Source: Ustulina deusta (taxonomy: Eukaryota > Ascomycota > Sordariomycetes > Xylariales > Xylariaceae). Taken from it: DNA of 64,000 nt. Below the pieces are notes generated by a model that saw only the letters and a program-made list of their open reading frames with translations, searched no databases and was not told where the DNA came from. This document shows, in pieces, positions 23,401 through 34,643 of the stretch (position 1 is its first letter; each line of letters starts with the position of its first letter). The stretch is taken from positions 310,001-374,000 of the forward strand of contig JAJNNX010000026.1 of the NCBI GenBank assembly GCA_023159155.1, in the 5' to 3' direction. The position numbers and the translations under genes were made by a program.

Positions 23401-25551
23401 CGGAAGGTCGTCTGTGAGCAGATCAGACCGGGTATCTTGCAGGAACCCCCAAGCGCTTCAGGGTTACGCAAAGCTGACATTGCAATCTGCCTCCTTCACA
23501 CCCTTACGATAATACTAAGCTACCATCGACACTTTAAAAAGCCAGAAGAAGACGAAATCGTTTGGACCTTTGTTCAGGCAATAACAACGTGGGAGCGTAG
23601 TGCAAAGTGCTGCATACACGCGCTCACAATTTGTTGCCATGAACTGCCCTCATCCACCAGCAAAGCGCTAATCCCTATATTACAGCGTATGGCTCAAATC
23701 ATCACACAACCATATGTAGCGATGCACATTCTTGAATTCTTAGCCTGCCTTAGTCGGCTACCGTCCCTATACGTCAACTTTCGCGAGGAGGATTACCGAA
23801 CCATCTTCGGTATTTCTGTTCGCTATCTCCAGTTTGTCAGGGAGAAGAAACAAAGCTATAGGCCAAGTTCTGTTGGCGATGCGGCCCACTTCGGAAAACA
23901 GTCACTTCCAGCTGATAACCCTTCGCATCCAAACGCATCTGACGATCTTCCTCAATATGTCTATACATTGGCATATCATGTCATAATTTTTTGGTTTTTA
24001 GCAGTGAAGCTCGAAGATCGTGCAAGTCACGTTCCGTGGATTGTTAAGCATCTCTTTACAGACGTTGATGGCTCCCAAGTTCTCGACGAACAAGCCCAAA
24101 CGTCAATTGATTTCATGCAAAGAGTTACATATGCTGACGTTGATGAGTCCACTGCCGACCCTTTATTTAACGCTGACCTATTTGGCAAGATTATCGAGAA
24201 GAGATGGTTGATTGGCAACAGCATCGTTACTGTCGAACAAGCTGTGACTTCAGGCTGGGCTCAGATCACGAAAAGACAACCCTCGGGCACCTCCTCATTC
24301 ACAATTTGCGAGTCATTCCGTCCACCCCCTGCGCACCAGCAGCCTGTAGACGACAGTACTCCCGAGAATACCCCCGGCTCCACGAACTATATGCTACCAA
24401 ATTATCTACTCGTGCAACTCCTATCCTCAATGCCCCAATACAATACTATGAGCAAACCGATTCCACTTCCCGACGGTGAAGCTGTCGACATGGCTATCAG
24501 GGTGTTCGACCGTAACTCTACTGTGGACGGTCACAAAGTCGGTGTCATCTACATCGGAGAAAATCAAGTGGATGAGACCGAAATCCTAGCCAACGTTTCT
24601 GGTAGCAGCGATTATGTAGAGTTCTTGAATGGCCTTGGGACCCTCACAAAGCTGAAAGGCGCAACCTTCAATTTACAGGGCCTCGACAGGCAGTATGGTA
24701 CAGATGGGGAGTATACCTTCTGTTGGAGAGACCGCGTAACGGAACTCGTATTCCATGTCACGACTCAAATGCCCACTAATTTGGAGGCCGACCCGCGATG
24801 CACTTTGAAGAAGCGGCATATCGGGAACGACTTCGTCAACATTATCTTCAACGACTCTGGGCTTCCCTTCAAGTTTGACACTTTTCCTTCAGAGTTTAAC
24901 TACGTCAATATCGTCGTCACTCCAGAATCCCGCGCATCATTTGTCGCTACTAGGCAGAGGACGCCAAAGGACGTAGAGGATTCGTTTTATAAAGTTCAGC
25001 TCATGAGTAAGCCTGGTTTTCCTGAGATATCGCCGGCTTCAGAGACCAAGATCGTGAGTCTAAAGGCATTACCGGACTTTATCAGACTTCTCGCACTCAA
25101 TGCGTCGTTCTTCTCGCATGTCTGGGCTAATCGCGAAGGCGGAGAACATATTTCTTCATGGGGTAGTCGACTCAGGAATATAAATCAGTTGCGCGAGAAG
25201 TACGGGCCAAAGATTCCTCTTGGACCATCAACGCCTGCCTCTCCAAATACCGGCCAGACTCATAGCAATGCAATGATCTCCGGTATTGGAGCGCAGCTGG
25301 ACGTCTCTCGACCAGGAAGCACCGTGCGCGACAGCCTTAGAAGGTCCTCAGTCGCCACGTCAGTTGCTACATTCTTCACCAACTCGAGCGAGCAGAACTC
25401 ACACCGCTCATCAATGCTCTCGACAGCAACTACAGAAAACACGGAAGTCTCGCCACCTACGGCAGCGGACCTACTAGTCGAAAGTCTTAACTTTTCAAGG
25501 TGGTCATCATATCAATCAGGCACAGAAAATTCACACGCTCAGCATAAATGA
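20459..25551 (+). CDS. tsc2: Tuberin/TSC2 homologue (Rheb GTPase-activating protein)
   Basis: Two exons: 20459-20983 and 21040-25551, joined as ..VVAKYPHNP/VLDIWYAAKDL, about 1678 residues. The N-terminal two-thirds is alpha-helical repeat sequence like the tuberin domain (GWELLAECVKHPSSSDLERKEYF). The C-terminal Rap/Rheb-GAP domain is clear: KVGVIYIGENQVDETEIL, NGLGTLTKLKGATFNLQGL, and KKRHIGNDFVNIIFNDSG, whose Asn (about residue 1438) is the catalytic asparagine thumb of this GAP family. TSC2 with TSC1 (hamartin) switches off Rheb and so restrains TORC1 under poor nutrition; TSC1 is not in this window. The start is uncertain: 20459 was chosen for its protein-like continuation MSPIMWLHRNLAWPIRKQL, but the frame stays open to an ATG at 20378, and 20471 is also possible. 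The tail after the GAP domain is Ser/Thr-rich and probably disordered. Confidence 0.93.
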
Positions 25552-26040
25552 GTCACGCTGCCCGCGTGTATATAAAACTTTCGGTTCCAAGGTCAACAAA
25601 AAAACAGGGGCTAGGTAGCGGGGTATGTAATGGCGTCTGGATAGGGAGGATACCACTAGAGTTTATTCATGTTCTTTTTGCCCTATTCACTCTGTTTTCC
25701 CCATCTCTTTTCTCGTGGCCTAAAAAGTTGGTATTGTTTTCTAAGGCGGGCATGAAATTGTAGATTCATTTATGCTTGTTTATATTCTGTCCATGCCGTG
25801 GTATTCGTGTAGACCGTCGGGCACAAGCTAGGGTCAGGATTCAAAAATCAAGTTGTGGATTGCGTGAAAATGAGAGCCGTAGTGAGACATGAACTGGTCT
25901 TTTCCCCTGGTTTAATAGTGGTACCTGACTCTCTCCTCTATACACTACTACATACTATGTGCATCAAACCTAAAGCTTGGGTAAGATACCTTGGGCCTTC
26001 ACTGCAGGCAAATGATTGAATTAACCCCCAGACTTGTAGT

Positions 26041-26054
26041 GGGGGGGGGGGGGG
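26041..26054. repeat. G14 homopolymer
   Basis: Fourteen consecutive G on the plus strand, followed by CGGCGG. Non-coding position between TSC2 and the GH3/GNAT gene. Confidence 0.9.
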
Positions 26055-26586
26055 CGGCAATCGAGCCTCGGTTTACAATATAGGTCAATAGGAAATCGAT
26101 GGAAACCACGTGTCAGATTCGGACATTAATTCACCTACATGCCTTTCATGAGTCTCACAATACTCCGAATAGTATATTATTCCATACTTGTACCGCTTTC
26201 ACTTCGTGGCCAGAATAAGGTAGTGCATGTCAATCTCGATCGCCCACATCAGCGACGCCAAGGTTCCACGGCAGCGTAAAAGACCGATGTGCCCGCCAAC
26301 GTGTTCATAACCATACTTACACACGAGAGATAAGAACATCGAAAAGGGGTTAGACTTAAGGGTTGGATGGATGGATCATGATTCATGCAAGACTTGGCTA
26401 TCAGGCACTCCCAGCTCTGATTGCGCTATGAGGCTCAACCTATGTATACCGGCTATGTCGGTGGTCGGCAAGGTGGGACGAGACGTGGTGCAAGTGGATA
26501 GTCAGTCAGCCGCAGCAACAAGATGCGATGTCTTGGAGATGAGGCGAAGTGTAAGGCAGAATATAGGTATTGTTGGGGCGGGAGGA

Positions 26587-26606
26587 GGGGGGGGGGGGGG
26601 GGGGGG
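26587..26606. repeat. G20 homopolymer with G-rich flank
   Basis: Twenty consecutive G, preceded by GGGGCGGGAGGA. The tract could form a G-quadruplex on the plus strand; length may vary between isolates or be a sequencing artefact. Confidence 0.85.
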
Positions 26607-29600
26607 ACAGAGACCAGAAAGGCTCGTTTATTATTTCCGCGCTCTCTATCTTGAAGGCCCTCCCTCCCCAAAAAGGGCTCTGGCGTGCTATGAACTAAGA
26701 AAACGAATACGCGGCGCGCATGAGGTATACTACATACGCAGGTCTGTAGTTCTCATGCAAGTACTATGGTATCCTGCGATGTATGTCAGCAAACGGCGCC
26801 GAATCAGGCGTTGATTTCCAGTCGACATGCGGGAATACGGCGGGGAGGAGAGGCAGATCTCGGGAAAACGCGTCGGTCGTGGGCAGGTTGAAATAGGTAG
26901 GATAGGGGCAATGGAACTACAAATGCTGCCCCGTTGCTCTCCAGGGGGTGAGGACAGAAGCGCAGTCAAGTGTTTGCGCGGCGACCAGGCTCCGGCGCTG
27001 TGCCTACCTCCGTCAACCGCGTGGCCGTGTTCATGGAGGCACAAACTATCGACGTTGGGTGGCAATTGGCCACGCTTTCAGCGTCGGACAAGAATGGGCG
27101 TTGTGTGAAGAACCGAGGGTCGCGCTTATGCAAGGTGGGTAGGTGGGCAGGTTCGGTTACCTGAGATAGGTACCTCGTCCAGCAGAGGGCAGACTAGAGC
27201 CGAAGTGGCGGTAAGTTTTTCTGGTCTGGTCTTACGGCGATCTTCCGGATCGATCAGGCAGACCACGGGGTTGGCGGAACCGAGATGGCAGCACACTGTG
27301 CGTATGGCCGATATCCGGCGTCGTAGGCGTTGGGTGAGCAGGGATCTTGCAAAGCAGAGGCCAAGCTCGCTTGACTAATGCCACACACCCGTTACTAAGT
27401 GGGAGGACAAGAGCATGAGTCAGGAAAGCGGCGGATATAAAGCGAAAGCGGTATCTCGATACACTATAGCATAATGAGGCAAGTGAGAGCGTATCGAGGT
27501 CCACATGTCCGTTCGCTGGTAACGTGTTTGGCGACGGGGGACGGCGTCCAGTGTAGAGACGCCGACGGCTATTAATATCACAACTCACCGTCTGAATACC
27601 TTGGCCATCGCCACCTCTGACCGTTTCTTCCCATTCTCGCTTCTGGGCTGTTTCTCCAATGCAATCACACGATTACAAGTCACGAGGTAGCACAAGAGCC
27701 GATGAGTTCGAATCCGATCCCAGCAGCGAGGGGATGTCATGGTCGCACAGCAGGTCCTCGGGAGATTGGTGTAATGGTCATTCTGGCGACTCAACAGGGT
27801 ATAGTGTGGCCACTTATGAATAGACTGCAGATTCAGCCGCCAAATCGACTGTAAGGAGTCAGACGGTTGGTGCGACATGATCGCGCGGTTAAAGCAGGAG
27901 TCAACCCCGAGTTGTCTGGCTTTGATGAGATAAGACGAGGCTTAATGAAGTTGTCGGTTCAGCTAAGATTAGACTTTATTATACCTGATGCTGTCGTGAG
28001 CCTTCTCTACCCAACATAGTTCTGGGCTTGTGTGTTGAAAGACGTGTTTCATGTTTACAAGAGCCAAGTAGACCCGGTATAGTACCTCAAATACGCCTAA
28101 CGACGCATCTTACCAAGGCTTATCGTGAAAGCAGTAAATACGGTGTCATTGCATACAAGGAAATAGTAGCCAGAGGTAATAGTGTATCGATAGAATTAGC
28201 TGTGATTTGAAGGGGGTGTTACTAGGCCCTCCAATGATCCCAATAATCCCAGGCTGCTGAGGCTCAGCTCGGGGCACCCTAAAGTCATCATTCACGATCG
28301 TAAGATGGTTGAGGCGGATGCGTTCTGGCTAGCTTCCAGCCAAAGGAGGAGCAAACCCAAGTCTATGCCCGTGAGAGGCGGACACACCGTAAGATGCGTG
28401 GTCTTTTGTAATAGAACGTATAACTTGATTTGGAGTAAAACAACTACCAGCAGTTGTGTTGTGGAATGGGCTACCATCAAGTATTATCACTTGATGTTGG
28501 ACACGAAGTTAACCATATAAATATGGTAGGATACCTTTTCCGCCCTGAAGATTGAGCGAGGACGGCTGCTACTAGGGAAACGAATAGAGGCTATCTTGCT
28601 GTCTACTAGATTGTGGGTGAATATGCAAGCTAGGGCCTTAGGTAGGCGAATGTGTGCGTTCGAACTCTAGCACGGGCTGTGCGCTTCTTCATGCATGCAA
28701 CTCTCGTTGTTGCAATTGTGCCACCCTAAGTATTTAGATATTGGCGCGTGACACATAGTCGTAACCATGCCGGAGTCTTGTCTAGCATCCAGGGGCGCCG
28801 CGGAATTAGATCCTGTTAGTACGCTTTTCGATGCAGTAGTTTATGCAAGCTAGATTGGTCAAAATATGCCTGTTGTATGTGCTGTCCTCACCGGGGTAAG
28901 ACAAAGAGAGGATAGAGGCTGCTGTAACTCCGGATGTAAAAAGCTGATTCGCCTGCTATGTGTATTCTGGTGCTGACATGCAGCGAGCCCTGCTGAAAGC
29001 AGTCGGGACAGAGGAGGGGCGCAAACCCCCATGTAACAGAGTACAGGGAACAACAACGGGTTTCATTTGACAAGGAAGGCAACTCTTAGGGACGGAGCCA
29101 TTCGAGAAGCCAGCCGGTATCTCAGCTTCAAATCTTCCGATAGCTCCGTGTGGGCATGTATTCCCTTATTCCGTCTAAGGTATCCGACTCTAACATTTCC
29201 CATCAAGCAACCACCATGACATCAAGTAAGATTGGAGTCGGTGAAGCGGTTTCAATCCTATTGGCTTCGATGAGTGGGAATTCCTCTTGAGTATTCTCGT
29301 AGGATCTCGCCCCCACGAGCCCCCGCTCAGACCCAAGGTAGTGCCAGCAAATTGCCAAAATGTGGAGTGACAGAGCCGGTAGGACTCGCTGCTAATCTGC
29401 TATGGCTATTAGATGTGGTGTGGAGGGTCGGTAGCGTCAAATTTCAGCGAGCCCGAGTACCTATTTGCAATAATCTGTGCATATGGTCTGCCTCCCCGAA
29501 GGAGGCAACCGCCTCAACTCCAAGCCACGAGGTATAGCGCCCAGGAGAGACACCCATTTCTCTTTTGAATCGGTCGAAATGCAGGGTATATGGGGAATCT

Positions 29601-29969
29601 GGAGCATAGATATGTCGCATCTTGTAGTCCCTGTATCTGATGGCCCTTTCCTAAGGTTCGCTGGTCTTGGATGATAATTTTGAGTAATATCAGCCGCTGC
29701 GGCACTGACGGCGATGCCACCGGCTCATAGCTTTAATCGTAAGAAAAACGGGAGGCCACTCCGTGAGCTGGTATCACTAGCAAGGGCGTTGTTCCAAGTC
29801 TGTTCAAAACGCGATATCTCATCAGGGAACCCAATTGATCACCCTTGGGGTGTGTGGTTGGCCACCTATGGTAGGTAGCTAATTGTTGTGATTGAGCTAG
29901 GCGATCTGGAACTTGTGGGTGGCTCTCAACCTTGATGAGCCATATATCGGACATGGGTCTGCACATATG

Positions 29970-31642
29970 TTATATCTGCTGCCAGATCTCACTATACTTG
30001 GCCCATTTTTGGAAGCCTTATCCTTTTAGTACTGGGCACACGTATATACATAGGATTACTCACCCATTGATTGAAATCCTTCATCACCACCTTTAATGGC
30101 GTCGAGATACACGCGCTGCATTCCCTGTTCCCTTAGCACCGTGATGCAAGCATCGAGGAGCCTGATCATAACAGTATCCTTGCTACTCGTCATTGCGCCA
30201 TTGCCATCTACCCTTCGGGTCAGCCCTTCAGTTTCAACTAGTTTGGGTGTGTATAACCAACCTGCAATACATATACAGGTCACGCCTCCCACGTCAGGAC
30301 CAATCGTCCGAGCCCAAGGAAGGTCCAATGCCAGCAGGCTACCGTCATGTGGCGTATAAACTAATGCAGCGGCGATGATTCGTGATCGGTCTAATCCTAA
30401 AATTATGTCGTTCAATCGCCCGTCATGAGCGAGATTCATGTACTGGTCGTACCAACCCGTATAGTCTTTGCTGGCAGTCTCCTTCTCAATAAAGTCCGAT
30501 ACAGTTTGAAAATCATCAAAAGTAGCCTGACGAAAAGCCAAACCAGGGGGAACGGTGGAAAGCCCTCCATTTGGCCAGTCTTCGATTTTGAGTAACCAGT
30601 CGCAGATGTATTGCCCTCGTCCGGGACCAAGTCTATCCATGCGCCAACCGCGCCTCTGAAACCATTCTTCCGAGGGAGAAGGCGCTGGTATGCCACTTAA
30701 CAAGCGTGGATATGTTGAGCCTAGCCTAAGTCGATCTACACCCCGAATCCTCTTCAGTTGCTTCAGCGCGTGATCGTAAAGACTCCTTCCAACTCCTAGC
30801 CTCCTGTATGGAGACTTCACTATGATCACAGCAAGCGACCCGATCAGCCGCTCTCCAGCTTTGTCAACAAATGTAGTGTAGGTTGCACAGAACCCTATTA
30901 TCTCACGGGTTTCCGGAAGTCTGACGACAAAATGCATGGCGTACCCATCCCGCTGGAGCAGGTTTTGTAGGGGAAATCTCTCAAGGTGAAATTGGTCGGG
31001 TAAACAATGATTCCAGAGGTCATGTACCGGAGTAACATCGAGTCCATCCCATGCTTCCGGTGGCCAATGCTTTGGGGCCATAATCAACTCCTGAACTTTT
31101 ACACCGCTCGTACCCGCTCCCGTGGATTCGCCAAATAGAATCGCCACCGCCGTATGAAGGTCTACCGGGGAGGATCCAGATTGTACGATTGTCGGAAAGC
31201 TCGCTTCCATAAGCCCCAGATTGTCAGCGCTCCCACACGCAACAATAATATGAGGTTTTTCATCTCCAACAACCCGAGATGCCTCGGCAATCTCGACCTG
31301 CGATAACTGCCCGGAATTTGGTGGAGTCGAAATAACAAAGATGATCGCCTTCGCCCGCTTTATGAAAGCAACATGTGTGCTTGTAATTCCGTTTCGTGCG
31401 GTGTACGGAACATGCCGAATCCATGGATGTCTAACGGCCAGCGCTCGACCAAATGGCTCAAAAGGGTCACTGCCATTCTGTTCATGAGGTGTGATGACTG
31501 GTGTCAGCAGTAGTACAATGTCACCTTCCCCGAGGATTCTGGTGAAGGGAATACAAGCCTGGTAGTCTCGAATTATGGTAACCTGGGGTTGGCGATGACC
31601 TCCACGATTTCCGGGCGTCAGGACAGATTGACCTGAAATCAT
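29970..31642 (-). CDS. GH3-hexosaminidase C-terminal domain fused to GNAT acetyltransferase, catalytic GH3 part absent
   Basis: Two exons: 31642-30064 and 30016-29970 (intron 30063-30017, GTGAGT donor), 541 residues. The short last exon gives MGFQKWAKYSEIWQQI, a natural end. Residues about 20-180 (VTIIRDYQACIPFTRILG, DIVLLLTPVITP, HVPYTARNGITSTHVAFI, AKAIIFVISTP, AVAILFGES) look like the alpha/beta C-terminal domain found after the NagZ-type catalytic barrel of fungal GH3 beta-N-acetylhexosaminidases. The rest is GNAT-like: SLAVIIVKSPYRRLGVGRSLYDHALK is the acetyl-CoA loop (R/Q-x-x-G-x-G/A), and a second GNAT-like half follows from about residue 370. Known fungal relatives join GH3 barrel and GNAT in one protein; here the barrel and its KHFPGHG-type motif are missing, and an in-frame TGA lies 8 codons upstream of the ATG. 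Substrate unknown; it could be a truncated yet expressed protein or a decaying gene. Domain call moderately strong, function inferred. Confidence 0.72.
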
Positions 31643-31844
31643 TTCCGGTGGGCGAGAATTCTTTCAAAACTCACCCTACCTCCTAAAACAAGCCTTCTGC
31701 CAAGACAAAGTCAGCCCAAGAAAAGCGAAGTTACGAGAACTACTAGAAGACGGCCTAGGGTTCGAAACTCACAAAAGATGCCGTTGGGCAAGAAGCTACG
31801 ATGTAAACATCGTCAGACTAACTCCTTCACTACGTAGGCTTTAA
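31632..31844 (+). other. Stop-to-stop frame with protein-like composition, no start codon
   Basis: This 70-codon plus-strand frame overlaps the start of the GH3/GNAT gene antisense. It reads SPYLLKQAFCQDKVSPRKAK, then LRELLEDGLGFETHKRCRWA, then YDVNIVRLTPSLRRL before TAA. It lacks a methionine, so it would have to be an internal or terminal exon or a relic of a rearranged gene. I do not recognise the family. Confidence 0.15.
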
Positions 31845-34643
31845 AGGGAGTCCTCAGGTAGTTAGGCAGTTTGGTACACGCCGGTAGGACTTCGTAGGAG
31901 ACAGACGCACCGCCTAGTCTCAGAACCAGGATCTCACTGGTCTGAAGAGGCCTTGTGGAGGGATTTGGAGAAGACAAATAAAGGGATGGTGGCGGTGTAC
32001 ACTACGGTATATAGCAAACTGATTGACAGCAAGATCTGGTGTTGTAGGGTCGGTCGCGTTTAGTGGGCGGAAACGTATCCAAATTTAGGGGGTCGACTTT
32101 CCAGAAGGGAGTGACGGACGCGCGGGAGGAAGCGCTACGTTGCGGTAACTCTTGAGGATCAGAAAAGAACAAGTGGTGCTGTAACTAACCTGGCTAACCT
32201 GGCCAATTAACACGATGACACCCGACCCTGGTCTTCTTCAGTCGGCAGAAAGCTAGTTGCTGATGACTGAAGCGGGAAACAAGGGTACCCAATGACAATG
32301 GCAAGTCTCAGCAGCCTAGAAACCACGTCATTAGTAACTGGGAAAGTTAAGGGTATAAAACGGACGAGAAATCGAGCACGGCCGTATTTGGCCTTTGATT
32401 CTCAACCATGCGCCAACGTTGCCGAACCATGACGGTGGGTGATAATAAGACAGACAGGGTAGCTAAATATACCTTGAGAAGAGCTTGCTTACTGGGGAGT
32501 GGAGTCGTGTAAGGACCAAGACTTCAATGCGGGCGAGAGACAACTCCCATCCTAGGTACCAGTTCATTACACTTGTTCGCAAGAGTGGTTACGCAGAAAT
32601 TCTAGCTAGGCAGCCCGACGTGGATAAAAGGTGTGATCATAATACAGTCTATGTTGCACGCACCTTGCATGTTCATGAAACAAACAAGGGGACAAGGCGG
32701 TCCTCTGCCAAAGTCGATTGCCAATGAGCCACGCAGAACACTCACGGGCAATACACTACAGATGCTGTGAGCTTGTGTGTGTAGGCAGGTTGCAAGCTAT
32801 CAGTCGCAGAGCACAGCGAATCTCGGTAAATTCCAGAGATGTCTCTCAAAGGTGTTGCTTAAGCTTACACACGCCGAGCCCAGCCGGCGGGGCAGGACAA
32901 GGCAGCATAGGGCGCAGGAAACGGCCATCTCGCGCGTTCAATAAGATATGCTGATGGCATGTTGACCGGTCAATCAGTGCATTCATTACCGGGGGGGATA
33001 CGTCGCGGCGGTGGCATTGGTCGCATGAGTCGCATCAACGTAGTGTAGGTCGCATGGGTGGCAGAGCACAATGGGACCTTGGGAGACGTCGAAGAGACCT
33101 CGAACAGAAAGAAAGCTCAACAAGTATGCGAGGACCACATGGGGCCGAGGTTGCACAACGGCATACGAACGCGGTTAAGGGGAGGGTGGCTCTGGAGCGT
33201 CATTCGTCGGCAGCACATCACCCATGCATGGCTTTCTCACGAGAGCGCGCTGTCCACATCCATTGTATGTAGGCTGACAGGCGGGAGGGAGAGACGATGG
33301 AGAAGTTGAAAGGGAGAAGTGAGAAGGTGGTAACACAGACCTCATTACCCTGACCAGTGCCCCGGCCAGCGCCCTGACACCCGTCGGGGTATTACCAGTC
33401 AGGCTCGGGCTACCCAGGTAACCTGGTGCCTAGGTACTAGTAGTTGAAGGACGGATCATCCCCTGCAGACATATGTGCTAAGATACTGGCCTGGAGGGAG
33501 GTATATATATAATAGAGGTAATACTGTGGCACTTCAACTTCGTACTACAAATACCCGTGTAGTAATCTAGGCTAACAACGTAAATATATTAAGCACCTTA
33601 CCTACTAGACTAGATAGATAGGTAGGTAGACAAGAGGGAGGTACCTAGGTGCCCAGGCAGGTACGGAAGAGATAGAGGCAGTGATACCGACTACCACTGT
33701 ACACTACACTAGGTATGCTACCTACCTCCCCGATGAACCGGCCCATGGGCGGCATTGCCGCACTGGTACACTGGTAGGTATTCCACATCGGCTAAACGTT
33801 CCTGTCTGGTGCTATTGCCTGCTACCTATTGCCTACTGGTAGCTACTTAAGTACCTACATGCCAAGGTGGGTACCAAAATCTAAGCCAGAGCTATATGTG
33901 GGTAATGAGGTGCCTCCTGTAGGTCTTAGATCACAAAGCGGATCATTTGTCCTTCGCTTCTGCGTGTACCTACAGTAGTCTAATTAGGCGCAACATTGAA
34001 CCCCATCAACGCATTCGAACTCCAACTTCAACAGACCCAACACATGTACCATTACGTGACGTCTCCATTTATCTACCAGATGTAGGTATATGCATGTCTG
34101 GGTTCGGCACATAAGTACTACCTAAGGCTAAGTAGATAAATAAATAAATCTATAGAAAACCAAATATCATGATGTATTTTTGCTTTGGATTAACTTCTTG
34201 TGAGTGAATAACTACCTAAGGTACCTACCTACCTGAGGTATTTCTAAACTGCCCATGAGGGCAGCCGCAGCTATATGTAACGTTATGCGGACATAATGTA
34301 GGTAGGTACCTAACAAACAACCTGCTGATGGACAATGGAATCAGGGTTCGCAAGAGCATACCTTATACGAAAATTATGGGCACATTCATATATCGGGTTT
34401 ACTTTACCATATCAATCATATACCCAACCTTACATAGGCACCAAACCGAGTTGACGCGCTTGATAGTATGTACCTACTACATGCATAAAACATGGTGAAG
34501 CGTGTCGGATCAAGACTCAACACAGAGCTACCACTACTACAAGGACATTCAACCTGGAACATTCTCGACATCTTCTCAGTCGTGCATGCCCTGTCCAGCT
34601 CAGTGCGCATTCACATCACCCTCCTCAGCCATTCGTCGTCATT
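31845..34643. other. 2.8-kb intergenic region between GH3/GNAT gene and Mis6
   Basis: No gene recognised. From about 33390 to 34330 it is packed with AGGTACCT, GGTAGGTAGG and CTACCTACC words and short palindromes such as CCAGGTAACCTGG. Open frames of 60-83 codons between 32485 and 33309 carry no recognisable features. The last 300 bases should contain the Mis6 promoter and leader. Confidence 0.5.

Larger units (their letters stand above)
25552..29969. other. 4.4-kb gene-poor stretch
   Basis: No frame resembles a known protein; open frames up to 147 codons (26371-26814, 27232-27588) are interrupted, compositionally odd and without domain features. It contains two long G tracts (listed separately). 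I found no terminal repeats or transposase motifs, but old, mutated transposon remains cannot be excluded by eye. The right end is the 3' flank of the GH3-like/GNAT gene. Confidence 0.45.

Noticed and set aside
26371..26814. 147-codon plus-strand frame containing a glycine run
   Set aside because: The glycine run is simply the G20 homopolymer; nothing else looks protein-like.
27690..27730. GTTCGAATCC resembling a tRNA B box on the plus strand
   Set aside because: Flanking bases do not form a T-stem, and no A box or anticodon arm is found at the right distance.
28640..28690. GTTCGAACTC resembling a tRNA T-loop
   Set aside because: No pairing stem around the loop and no D arm upstream.
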